DNA of 64,000 bases from Thermogemmatispora aurantia (GTDB lineage Bacteria > Chloroflexota > Ktedonobacteria > Ktedonobacterales > Ktedonobacteraceae): assembly GCF_008974285.1 (NCBI RefSeq), contig NZ_BKZV01000001.1, forward strand, positions 1,210,214 to 1,274,213, given 5' to 3'. The notes beneath the pieces are model-generated. The model saw only the letters and a list, made by a program, of their open reading frames with translations, ran no database searches and was not told where the DNA came from. Shown in pieces: positions 8,649 to 16,388 of the stretch. Numbering within the stretch: position 1 is the first letter of the stretch; each line of letters starts with the position of its first letter. Both the position numbers and the translations under genes were made by a program.

Positions 8649-9071
8649 ATGCAGATTCCAGGTACTTGTTCCTACTGCGGCCAGCCCGGAGACCCGCAGG
8701 CGCGCTTTTGTACCAACTGCGGCGCCTCGCTCTCCCCTCCAGCCGCACTAGCCAGCGCACAGGGAAACAGGGCCACGGGCTGGGGAGATCCGTCAGCAGT
8801 TCAGCCAGTACAGCCTATGCCGGATTCAGCGCTCCAGCTGGCAAGCGTTTTGCCAGGTCAGCAGTCCCTCAAGCAAGCGGGGCTGATCCTGCTCTTCATT
8901 GCTGGCGGCACTTTAGCCGCTCTGGTGGCCTTGGGCCTGCTGGCCTGGTTCATTCCCGGACTGCGCGGCCTCTTCTTCTGCTTCGTCGGCCTGATTGTCG
9001 TCACGCTCTTCCTGATCTACCTCTTTGTGCGTCACCTTATTCATGAGGTGTTCAGGCGCCTGTTCTGGTAG
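8649..9071 (+). CDS. Zinc-ribbon membrane protein
   Basis: 140 residues. The N-terminus has a zinc ribbon with Cys7-x2-Cys10 and Cys21-x2-Cys24 (CSYCGQ, CTNCGA), then a Gln/Pro-rich spacer and two hydrophobic membrane segments (about 78-98 and 104-125) ending in a basic-aromatic tail. ATG 8649 follows AAAGGAG by 8 nt. The precise role is unknown; such zinc-ribbon-plus-membrane proteins are common in Ktedonobacteria and Actinobacteria and are often annotated only by the ribbon. It precedes a second zinc-ribbon gene with an FHA domain and may share its biology. Confidence 0.78.
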   Translation: MQIPGTCSYCGQPGDPQARFCTNCGASLSPPAALASAQGNRATGWGDPSAVQPVQPMPDSALQLASVLPGQQSLKQAGLILLFIAGGTLAALVALGLLAWFIPGLRGLFFCFVGLIVVTLFLIYLFVRHLIHEVFRRLFW

Positions 9072-9143
9072 CAACAGCTGTCCTAGCGAGCTAGCGGATC
9101 TACGGGCGAGCAGTTTCTCTCCTGCTCTCGCTTGTGTACCCGC

Positions 9144-9173
9144 TCGACGCGCGGTGACCACTTCTGGTATAAT
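9144..9173 (+). promoter_or_regulatory. Probable sigma-70-type promoter of the FHA gene
   Basis: An exact TATAAT (9168-9173) with an extended -10 (TGG just before) and a -35-like TCGACG at 9144-9149, 18 bp apart. It lies 95 bp before ATG 9268. Confidence 0.5.
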
Positions 9174-9267
9174 GGCAGCAGTTTTGCGAGTGCGCTAAAT
9201 ACTCCTGTGAGGTATACGAGGAGCACAAAAGCAAAGCCTACGTGCTAGCAAAGGGAGGAGATCTATT

Positions 9268-10653
9268 ATGGACAAGTGCCCCCGTTGTGGTGCAGAAACG
9301 CGGCCCGGGGATCGCTTCTGCTTGAGTTGTGGTCAGCCGCTGCTTTCCTCCGCTCCCGCCTATGAGCCGGCCCAGACCCCGCTCTCCGGGGGCGATGCAA
9401 CTATGCCAGCTCAAGATGAGTGGGGAGCTGCGGCTCCTGGTCCACAGCCGCCGTCTTTGTCCGGCGGAGGCTGGCCCAATGCTACTATTCCTGCTTCTCC
9501 ATCTGCACCAACAGAGCTGTCACCCTCTCCAGCTCAGCCTGCCGCGAGCCCTGAAGCGGCAGTGGCCACGGCGACGCCAAAAATTAACAACCCTGCCCGC
9601 TTTATCCTGAAGTCAGAAAGCGGCGAGGTAATCCAGGAATATACCCTTGATAAAGAGGAAATTACGATCGGACGCGCTCCAACCAGCGATATTCTCCTCT
9701 CCAAGGATAAGCTTACCTCGCGTCGCCACGCAACTGTCCGCTACGAAAATGGACAGTATATCCTGCGCGACGAGCGGAGCGCTAACGGGACCTTCGTCAA
9801 CGGACAACAGCTTGAGGAGCTGGTTCCTTACACCTTGAAGGATGGCGACCACATTGGTATCGGCGAGCATGAGCTGATCTTCCAGGCTCCTGCCGTCAGC
9901 GTCGATGAACTGCCTACCATCAGCATTCAACCGGGGGAGATGACCTATCGGACGCGCGAGGATAGCAGTCTGACGGCCAGCTCGATGGACCAGTTTGTGA
10001 CACGCACGGAGGGTGAATTGTCTCCTGCAGTGGTGGCCGGCAGCGGCTCAATCTCGTCCATCCCACCTGTGACCCCCAGCAGCGAGAGTGGCTCCAGCAG
10101 CGCGACCGTGGCAGAGCCTGTCGCAGCCAGCTCCGCGCGCGAGTCAGAGCCAGTGGCTCCCGCTTCTGCCGCCGCAGATGTCGTCCAGCCTCCTGCTTCT
10201 AGCTCCGCCGATGGCGTCACCTTCAATCGCCTGACTAGCCTGCCTCTACCCGCTCTGCCGGATATGTCTTCCCTGATGGCAGCCCTGGCAACCCTCGATG
10301 GTCAGGTCTCAGCCCTCCAAGAGCAGCTGAACGCGACCCAGGAGGCCCTGCGCAACCACGAGGCCGAAATCGCTCAGACGGCTAATCAGCTGCGCGCCGG
10401 CGTCCGCCGCGTGGCCGAACGCATGGATCAAACGATCGCCGATGTGGCCCGCAGCCGTGAGGCACTGGCCTGGTCCGAGCTGATCCAGCTGATGGAAGAC
10501 GTCACCAATAATCCGCGCGATATCGAGTATGTTACACGCCTTGCCCGCAAAGCCCGCGAGCTGAACAAAGTCTTCCAGATCCATCAGAGCGTACTCAATA
10601 CGCTTGCTGAGTGCAATACTCTATTGCGCGCTCTCATTGGGGAAGAGCGATAA
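9268..10653 (+). CDS. Zinc-ribbon and FHA domain protein with coiled-coil tail
   Basis: 461 residues. Residues 4-21 form a zinc ribbon (Cys4, Cys7, Cys18, Cys21), followed by ~85 residues of Pro/Ala/Ser linker. Residues ~111-206 are an FHA phosphothreonine-binding domain with all signature residues visible: GR (135-136), SRRH (151-154) and NG (173-174). A second Ser/Ala/Pro linker leads to a long helical, probably coiled-coil segment (about 350-455). FHA domains dock onto Thr-phosphorylated partners, so a Hanks-type kinase such as that at 22495 could be a partner, although this is inference. Strong SD AGGGAGGAG before ATG 9268. The FAD enzyme follows after 40 bp and murA overlaps that, so the three may be co-transcribed. 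Confidence 0.88.
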   Translation: MDKCPRCGAETRPGDRFCLSCGQPLLSSAPAYEPAQTPLSGGDATMPAQDEWGAAAPGPQPPSLSGGGWPNATIPASPSAPTELSPSPAQPAASPEAAVATATPKINNPARFILKSESGEVIQEYTLDKEEITIGRAPTSDILLSKDKLTSRRHATVRYENGQYILRDERSANGTFVNGQQLEELVPYTLKDGDHIGIGEHELIFQAPAVSVDELPTISIQPGEMTYRTREDSSLTASSMDQFVTRTEGELSPAVVAGSGSISSIPPVTPSSESGSSSATVAEPVAASSARESEPVAPASAAADVVQPPASSSADGVTFNRLTSLPLPALPDMSSLMAALATLDGQVSALQEQLNATQEALRNHEAEIAQTANQLRAGVRRVAERMDQTIADVARSREALAWSELIQLMEDVTNNPRDIEYVTRLARKARELNKVFQIHQSVLNTLAECNTLLRALIGEER

Positions 10654-10693
10654 TAGCATCAAATCATAGTGAATTGAGCCTTTTCTCAGAAAA

Positions 10694-12268
10694 ATGCAGG
10701 AAGCTCACTACGACGCCATCGTCATCGGCGCTGGCCTGGGGGGGTTGCTTAGCGCCGCTCAACTGCTGCAGCGCGGCAAGAGTGTAGCTCTGCTGGAGCG
10801 GCTTGATCACTGCGGTGGACGCTTTACGGCCAAGACCTTTAAAGGAGTGCAGGTCAGCACCGGAGCTGTGCACATGGTGCCCTTTGGCAGCAGCGGGGTG
10901 CTGGCCCGCACCCTGCGGCGCTTGCACATTCCTCATCGCCTCTTGGACGCCGATGTCTTCGGCTCCTTTCACGTGCATGGTCGTCAGGTGCGCGCTCGCG
11001 GCCTCCTCGGTGTCTATCGCTTTCTAGGCCCGCGCCAGTTCTTCTGGTTTCTCCGCCTGGGCTATCTGATGTTTTTCCGCCCGCTGCCCGCCAGCGAGAG
11101 CGATTTACCTTTTAGCGCCTGGCTGGCACGCCATATCAATGTCGAGCAAAACCGCGAGCTGGTGGCCTTCTTCGAGCGCATTGCCCGTTTCGCTCTCAGC
11201 CTGGAGCTGCACCAGGTCTCAACGGCTGAGGTCATTGCCACGACCAAGAACATGTTCCGCTACGGCGCGCCCGGCATCGTCGAGGGCGGCTGTGGGGCGC
11301 TGGTAGCCGAGCTAGAGCGCCGTTTGCGCGAGCGGGGAGCCGCTGTGTTGCTGAGCCATGAGGTGCTGCAGATTCTGCATGCCGATGGGCGCGTGACAGG
11401 CGTGCGCGCCCGCAACAAGGCAACCGGTGATGAGCTGCTGCTCTCTGCCCCCCTGGTAGTTAGCGACATCGGTCCTCGCGCAACAACCGCTCTGGTCGAA
11501 AATCGCCAGGTACGCCAGGCCGAGCTGCTCAAGCAGCAGCGCGAGGCAGCCCAGGCCATAGCGGCAGCCAGCGAGGCACCACCCGCTTACCGCGAAGCGG
11601 TGGGGCTGAAAGTCCACGTGCTCAGCGATGTTTCTTTGATCCCACATCGCGGGATCATGTATTGCCTGGACACACAGCGCATCGCCGGCATTGTCCAGCC
11701 AACGAACTGCGATCCTCGCCTGGCTCCTCCTGGCAAGCATTTGCTCATTACGCACCAGGTGCTCCAGAGCGAGAATATTGAAGAAGAGAAAGCGTTGGCT
11801 ATCGCCGATCTGCGCAGACTCTTCGGGGAAACCTTTGAACGACACTGCCGTATTCTGACGATGAGCGTCTATCGAGGCGAGTGGCCGGTGAATCGCCTGG
11901 CCCAGGGGAGAGATCTCTCGCCGGTCACACCTTTACAGGGCCTCTTCCTGGTGGGCGATGCCGTCAAGCCCAGCGGCTATCTGATGGTCGAGGGAGTAGC
12001 ACAGAGCGTCAATTACGTGCTCGACCTCCTCGATGCTATCGAGCACGGCGAGGCCGCTGGTCCTCTGGGCAGCCCTCACTTGCCAGCCACGACAGCCGCG
12101 GACAGCGAACGCCAGCGCTGGCCAGGCTGGTTACCATTTGGACGAGGATGGAAACGAGCACGCTCGGGTCATGTGGTACACCCCCCTTCCCGCCTCAATG
12201 CCCTGCGCTGGTTATGGACGGCCCCGGGCAATGCTCGTAAGCAGGTAAGGAGACCCCTCTATCCATGA
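10694..12268 (+). CDS. FAD-dependent oxidoreductase, phytoene desaturase (CrtI)-like
   Basis: 524 residues. The N-terminal dinucleotide fold is clear (YDAIVIGAGLGGLLSAAQLLQRGKSV-LLE), followed by CGGRF, as in the CrtI / protoporphyrinogen-oxidase superfamily. The C-terminal FAD motif is GLFLVGDAVKPSGYLMVEGVAQSVNYVLDLL. Family members desaturate, isomerise or oxidise polyprenyl or carotenoid chains, but there is no carotenoid gene next to it. The last four bases overlap the murA start (ATGA at 12265-12268), showing translational coupling; this could point to a cell-envelope isoprenoid substrate, which is speculative. The ~70 residues after the FAD motif are basic and low in conservation. ATG 10694 has no strong SD. 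Confidence 0.8.
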   Translation: MQEAHYDAIVIGAGLGGLLSAAQLLQRGKSVALLERLDHCGGRFTAKTFKGVQVSTGAVHMVPFGSSGVLARTLRRLHIPHRLLDADVFGSFHVHGRQVRARGLLGVYRFLGPRQFFWFLRLGYLMFFRPLPASESDLPFSAWLARHINVEQNRELVAFFERIARFALSLELHQVSTAEVIATTKNMFRYGAPGIVEGGCGALVAELERRLRERGAAVLLSHEVLQILHADGRVTGVRARNKATGDELLLSAPLVVSDIGPRATTALVENRQVRQAELLKQQREAAQAIAAASEAPPAYREAVGLKVHVLSDVSLIPHRGIMYCLDTQRIAGIVQPTNCDPRLAPPGKHLLITHQVLQSENIEEEKALAIADLRRLFGETFERHCRILTMSVYRGEWPVNRLAQGRDLSPVTPLQGLFLVGDAVKPSGYLMVEGVAQSVNYVLDLLDAIEHGEAAGPLGSPHLPATTAADSERQRWPGWLPFGRGWKRARSGHVVHPPSRLNALRWLWTAPGNARKQVRRPLYP

Positions 12269-13632
12269 CGGACATCGCAAAGGCTGCTCCCTATTATCTG
12301 ATCCGCGGCGGGACTCCCCTCCACGGCGAGGTCACGGTCAGCGGGGCCAAGAACGCTGTCACCAAGATGACAATCGCTTCGCTGTTGACCGAGGAACCCT
12401 GCACGCTGCGCAATGTGCCGCTTATCGGCGATCTCTACCTGACCCTCAGTCTCTGCCAGGAGATGGGTTCCGAGGTGACACTCGATGAGCAGGAGCATCT
12501 GCTCTCGATCAGAACCCCGGCGATCCACTCAACTTCAGTCTCCGCGACCATCGGCGGCCTGAATCGTATGGCGATCCTGACGGTCGGCCCTCTGCTGCAT
12601 CGTTGCGGCGAGGCCGATATCCCTCTCCCCGGCGGTGACCGGATCGGGGCCCGCCCGATCGATTTCCATCTCAACGGCCTGCAACAGATGGGCGCAACGA
12701 TCGTGGAGCTGGGCGGACGCTACTATATGAGCGCTCCCCGCGGCCTCCACGGGGCCACTATTCGCTTGCCTTTTCCTAGCGTGATGGCCACTGAGAACTT
12801 TCTGATCACGGCTTCGCTGGCCCGAGGCGTGACGATCATTGAGAACGCCGCCCTCGAACCAGAGATCATCGACCTGATCAAGTTCTTGCAGAAAATGGGC
12901 GCGATTATCGAGCAGAAGGTGGACCGCCGGATCGTCATCGAAGGAGTCCAACGCCTGCGCGGGGCTCGCCATACGCTCTTGAGCGATCGCAATGAGGCGG
13001 TCTCGCTGGCCATCGCAGCCTACTTGACTAAAGGCGATATCTATCTGCGCGGCGCCCAGCAGGATACACTGCTGACTTTCTTGAATACGTTGTCCAAGAT
13101 GGGCCTGCACTTCGAGGTGGAGGATGAAGGCATTCGCTTTATCGGGGATGATCGCCCTCCGCCGCCAATCGCCCTGGAAACGGATGTCCATCCGGGCTTC
13201 ATGACAGACTGGCAACAGCCCTTTACCATCCTGCTGACCCAGGCCGACGGGATTTCAGTGGTGCATGAGACGATCTATGAGGACCGCTTCGGCTACACTC
13301 ACGCCCTTAAAACAATGGGAGCCCATATCGGTCTCTATACCAAGTGCCTGGGAGAAGTGCCTTGCCGCTTCCGCGAAAAGCAGTATTTGCACAGTTGCGT
13401 GGTCCGCGGCCCCACACCTCTGAGCGCCGCCCGCCTGGATATCCCCGATATCCGCGCTGGCTGCTCTTATATTCTGGCCGCCCTCTGCGCCGAGGGAACT
13501 TCCGAGGTGCATGGCGTAGAGCATATCGAGCGTGGCTATGAGCGTCTGGATGAGAAGCTGCGCGCCCTCGGAGCCCAACTGGAGGTGATCCACCCCTCAG
13601 CAGAGGATGACTCGCTGGACGCTCTCGCTTAG
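12265..13632 (+). CDS. murA: UDP-N-acetylglucosamine 1-carboxyvinyltransferase, Asp-type active site
   Basis: 455 residues. MurA transfers enolpyruvate from PEP to UDP-GlcNAc, the first committed step of peptidoglycan synthesis, in the cytoplasm. Visible: the N-terminal GGTPLHGEVTVSGAKNA with the conserved Lys29, the loop PLPGGDRIGARPIDFHL, and the C-terminal DIPDIRAGCSYILAALCAEGTSEV and ERGYERL. In the loop, the residue matching the E. coli catalytic Cys115 is Asp125 (codon GAC 12637-12639). The same Cys-to-Asp exchange occurs in mycobacterial and chlamydial MurA and makes them insensitive to fosfomycin. Length is slightly above the usual ~420-430. ATG overlaps the stop of the FAD enzyme by 4 bp. 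EPSP synthase is excluded by the loop and N-terminal motifs. Confidence 0.95.
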   Translation: MTDIAKAAPYYLIRGGTPLHGEVTVSGAKNAVTKMTIASLLTEEPCTLRNVPLIGDLYLTLSLCQEMGSEVTLDEQEHLLSIRTPAIHSTSVSATIGGLNRMAILTVGPLLHRCGEADIPLPGGDRIGARPIDFHLNGLQQMGATIVELGGRYYMSAPRGLHGATIRLPFPSVMATENFLITASLARGVTIIENAALEPEIIDLIKFLQKMGAIIEQKVDRRIVIEGVQRLRGARHTLLSDRNEAVSLAIAAYLTKGDIYLRGAQQDTLLTFLNTLSKMGLHFEVEDEGIRFIGDDRPPPPIALETDVHPGFMTDWQQPFTILLTQADGISVVHETIYEDRFGYTHALKTMGAHIGLYTKCLGEVPCRFREKQYLHSCVVRGPTPLSAARLDIPDIRAGCSYILAALCAEGTSEVHGVEHIERGYERLDEKLRALGAQLEVIHPSAEDDSLDALA

Positions 13633-13734
13633 CTTCCGCCTGTCCCTATCTGACTCTCTCTTTCGCTCTTGCCTCCTTGCCGTGGCCCCGGCCACCACCC
13701 TGCCAGGCCCTCGCCTCTTCCTCTCCCTGCCCTC

Positions 13735-13763
13735 TTGACAGAGGTCAGCAAGGAGGCTATACT
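13735..13763 (+). promoter_or_regulatory. Sigma-70-type promoter of the TetR/MFS unit
   Basis: Exact TTGACA (13735-13740), 17-bp spacer, TATACT (13758-13763). It lies 140 bp before the TetR start and just upstream of the operator-like palindrome at 13780. Confidence 0.75.
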
Positions 13764-13779
13764 TTCCAATGTGTTGGAT

Positions 13780-13795
13780 GAATGATTATTCATTC
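13780..13795 (+). promoter_or_regulatory. TetR-type operator palindrome
   Basis: GAATGA-TTAT-TCATTC, a perfect 6-bp inverted repeat with a 4-bp spacer, 16 bp downstream of the -10 box. Outer GGAT/ATCC bases extend it partly. The position is ideal for autorepression by the TetR protein encoded at 13905. Confidence 0.6.
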
Positions 13796-13904
13796 GATAA
13801 TCCAGCCGCGAGTTCGTGCTGGGCCGAGTTGAGATCAGGGCCACCACGAGCACAGTGCACGGGCACAGCATATTACACAGCATATTCTCTGGCAGGATCA
13901 GCTA

Positions 13905-14501
13905 ATGCCACGCAGCGAGCAAGCCAATCAACAGATACGCGATGAACGCCGTCGCCAGATCCTCAATGTGGCCGCGGAGATCTTCGCGCGCAAAGGGCTG
14001 GCGGAGACCCGCATCAGCGATATCGCCACAGCCAGCGGGATCAGCCAGGGTCTGATCTATCGCTACTTTGCCAGTAAGGAAGAGCTTTTGAAAGCCGTGA
14101 TCGCCAATGCTCTGGATCAGGTCTTGACTGGCCTGCAGGAGCTACGCGAGCAGCCAGGCACGCCCTGGGAGAAGCTCTATCGTCTGACAGCCTACATGTG
14201 GGAAGGCATGCGTCGTCGACCGGCCTATGTCCATGTCGTGCTGCACACGCTGATCAGTGAGGCTGTACCTGAAGAGATCAGAGCGCTGGCACGACGCTAC
14301 ATCCGTGAGTCGTACACTTTCTTTCGCGAGCTGATCGTTGAGGGCCAGCAGGCCGGCCAGGTGGTCCTGGCTGACCCCGAAGAGCTGACGCTGCTCTACG
14401 GGTCGCTGCTTCAGGGTCTGGCTACGGGCGCCTGGTTCATGGATGAATACAGCGAGGTGCAGCCTTCCATCGAGCGGATGCTGCGTATCCTGAAGCCCTG
14501 A
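13905..14501 (+). CDS. TetR/AcrR family transcriptional regulator
   Basis: 198 residues. The N-terminal helix-turn-helix is typical: RRQILNVAAEIFARKGLAETRISDIATASGISQGLIYRYFASKEELLKAVI (about residues 18-68). The remainder is an all-helical ligand-binding/dimerisation domain. It sits directly upstream of a DHA2 drug-exporter gene (98-bp gap) and downstream of a strong promoter with a palindromic operator, the usual arrangement of a repressor controlling itself and an efflux pump that exports its inducer. The ligand is unknown. Confidence 0.9.
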   Translation: MPRSEQANQQIRDERRRQILNVAAEIFARKGLAETRISDIATASGISQGLIYRYFASKEELLKAVIANALDQVLTGLQELREQPGTPWEKLYRLTAYMWEGMRRRPAYVHVVLHTLISEAVPEEIRALARRYIRESYTFFRELIVEGQQAGQVVLADPEELTLLYGSLLQGLATGAWFMDEYSEVQPSIERMLRILKP

Positions 14502-14598
14502 GCATCGTTGTCAGGCCGGCAGACCTAGCCGGTGCGTTCGCTATACTTAAAATCGTATGTCCTGATGTCCTGATGTAAGCAGAGAAAGGCTTACCACT

Positions 14599-16266
14599 AT
14601 GCAGCCTGAACTGGAGCAACCGCTACCGCCATCCCCAGCGCAGCAGGAGGATCTTGTAGTCTACAGCCGCCGTCAAACGCTCGCCACCATCGGCGGTATT
14701 CTGCTGATTCTCTTCCTGGCCACGCTGGATCAAACTATTGTAGCCACCGCGCTGCCGCACATTGCCGCTGATCTTCAAGGTTTCACCGATCTCGCCTGGG
14801 TTGGTATCGCCTACCTGCTGACGTCAACGGTCACCATTCCCATCTACGGGAAGCTTTCCGATCTATTGGGGCGTAAGCTCATCTTTCTCTTCAGCATCGT
14901 AGTGTTTCTGATCGGTTCGGCCTTTAGCGGGCTGGCGCGGTCAATGGCGCAGCTGATTGTCTTCCGTGCCCTTCAAGGCATCGGCGCCGGCGGTCTTCAG
15001 CCCATTGCCTCCGCGGTTATCGGCGACCTCTTTCCGCCACGCGAGCGCGGGAAATGGATGGGCCTGACAGGCAGCGTCTACGCGCTGGCCGCCATCGTGG
15101 GGCCACTGGCCGGCGGCTGGCTGACCGACCACCTTTCCTGGCGCTGGATCTTCTATGTCAATCTACCCATCGGCTGCCTGGCCCTGATCACGCTACTCTG
15201 GCTGATGCCTCCGCTGCGACCACGGGTAGAGCGGGTCTTTATCGACTATGGCGGTGCTCTGCTCGTAGGGCTGGGCACGGCGCCACTGCTGCTCGCCTTC
15301 TCCTGGGCCGGCAATCAGTACGCCTGGCTCTCGCCGCAGATCCTCGCCCTGTTGGCAGGAGCTGCCGTTTTCCTGACCGTCCTTGTGCTCCACGCCGCTG
15401 CTCTGGAGCGCCGCGGGCAGGAACCGATCTTTGAGCCAGGCCTTTTTCGCCGCAGCCCGCGCGTTTTCGGCATCGCCTCTCTGGTAACGATCAGCCTCAA
15501 TATTGCCCTGATGGGCAGCGCTTACTACATCCCGCTCTTCATCCAGGGTGTCATTGGCAGCTCGGCGACTAACAGCGGCCTGGTGGTTATCCCGCTGGCG
15601 CTAGCCGCTATCGTCGGCGCGGTGACCACCGGGCTATCGCTCTCCCTGACGGGCCGCTACAAATGGCAGGCGGTCGCCGGGGCCGCGATCGCCCTGCTGG
15701 GCGCACTGCTGCTGCTACGCTTGAACATGCGCTCACAGTGGGTGGATGCCTTGATGGCTATGCTGGTGCTGGGGATTGGTATGGGAGCAGGTCAGGCCGT
15801 CTATACGACGGCTGTGCAGAATGCACTGCCGGATAAGCTTGGCCAGGCGACAGCGGCACTGGCTTTCTTCCGCCAGCTCGGAGGGACCATCAGTCTGGCT
15901 GTTCTGGGAGGCATCGTCACCTCCAGCTACGTCCCGGCTTTTCACGCCGCTCTGCCGGCGGCGCTGCGCACAGCCCTGCCTGAACGCCTCATCAGCATCT
16001 TCGATGATCCGCTGGTCTTGCTCGCGCCCGGTAACACCCTGCTACGGATTCGCGCTGCCTTCGCCGCCTACGGGCCACAGGGCCTGCGTGCCTACGCAGC
16101 CCTGCTCAATGCCGTGAAAAGTGGGCTGGCGCAGAGCCTGCATCAGGCTTTCGTCGCCAGTGCCCTCATCAGCCTCTTGACTCTGCTCGCCTCATGCTGC
16201 CTGAAAGAGCAGGTGCTGAGTCGCCAGCATAGCCGCAGCAGGCACATCCCACAGGCAGCAGACTAG
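14599..16266 (+). CDS. DHA2 family MFS multidrug exporter, 14 TMS (EmrB/QacA type)
   Basis: 555 residues with about 14 hydrophobic segments. The DHA2 motif D1 (LDQTIVATALPHIAADL) is in TM1, motif A (GKLSDLLGRK) follows TM2, and motif C-like Gly-rich sequence (GSVYALAAIVGPLAGGWLTDHLSWRWIFYVNLPIG) lies in TM5-6. These proton-driven antiporters export drugs, dyes or metabolites. The extracellular loop between TM13 and TM14 is long (about residues 450-510), as in the QacA group. It is downstream of its likely TetR repressor and ends at a bidirectional terminator facing gltB. The short direct repeat GTCCTGAT-GTCCTGAT lies upstream (about 14560-14575). Confidence 0.9.
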   Translation: MQPELEQPLPPSPAQQEDLVVYSRRQTLATIGGILLILFLATLDQTIVATALPHIAADLQGFTDLAWVGIAYLLTSTVTIPIYGKLSDLLGRKLIFLFSIVVFLIGSAFSGLARSMAQLIVFRALQGIGAGGLQPIASAVIGDLFPPRERGKWMGLTGSVYALAAIVGPLAGGWLTDHLSWRWIFYVNLPIGCLALITLLWLMPPLRPRVERVFIDYGGALLVGLGTAPLLLAFSWAGNQYAWLSPQILALLAGAAVFLTVLVLHAAALERRGQEPIFEPGLFRRSPRVFGIASLVTISLNIALMGSAYYIPLFIQGVIGSSATNSGLVVIPLALAAIVGAVTTGLSLSLTGRYKWQAVAGAAIALLGALLLLRLNMRSQWVDALMAMLVLGIGMGAGQAVYTTAVQNALPDKLGQATAALAFFRQLGGTISLAVLGGIVTSSYVPAFHAALPAALRTALPERLISIFDDPLVLLAPGNTLLRIRAAFAAYGPQGLRAYAALLNAVKSGLAQSLHQAFVASALISLLTLLASCCLKEQVLSRQHSRSRHIPQAAD

Positions 16267-16355
16267 TCCGACAAGTTGGCTCGTCCGGTAGCGGGCCCTA
16301 GTCGCCGTGGCAGCTCGGTTGCGGTCAGCTGGCCAGTGTCGAGCATCAGCAGTAA

Positions 16356-16381
16356 AAGGGCCACCGCTCTCGGTGGCCCTT
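16356..16381. terminator. Bidirectional terminator between the MFS gene and gltB
   Basis: A perfect 10-bp stem, AAGGGCCACC (16356-16365) / GGTGGCCCTT (16372-16381), with a 6-nt loop. A-run on the left and short T-run on the right serve both converging genes. Confidence 0.8.
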
Positions 16382-16388
16382 CACGCTG

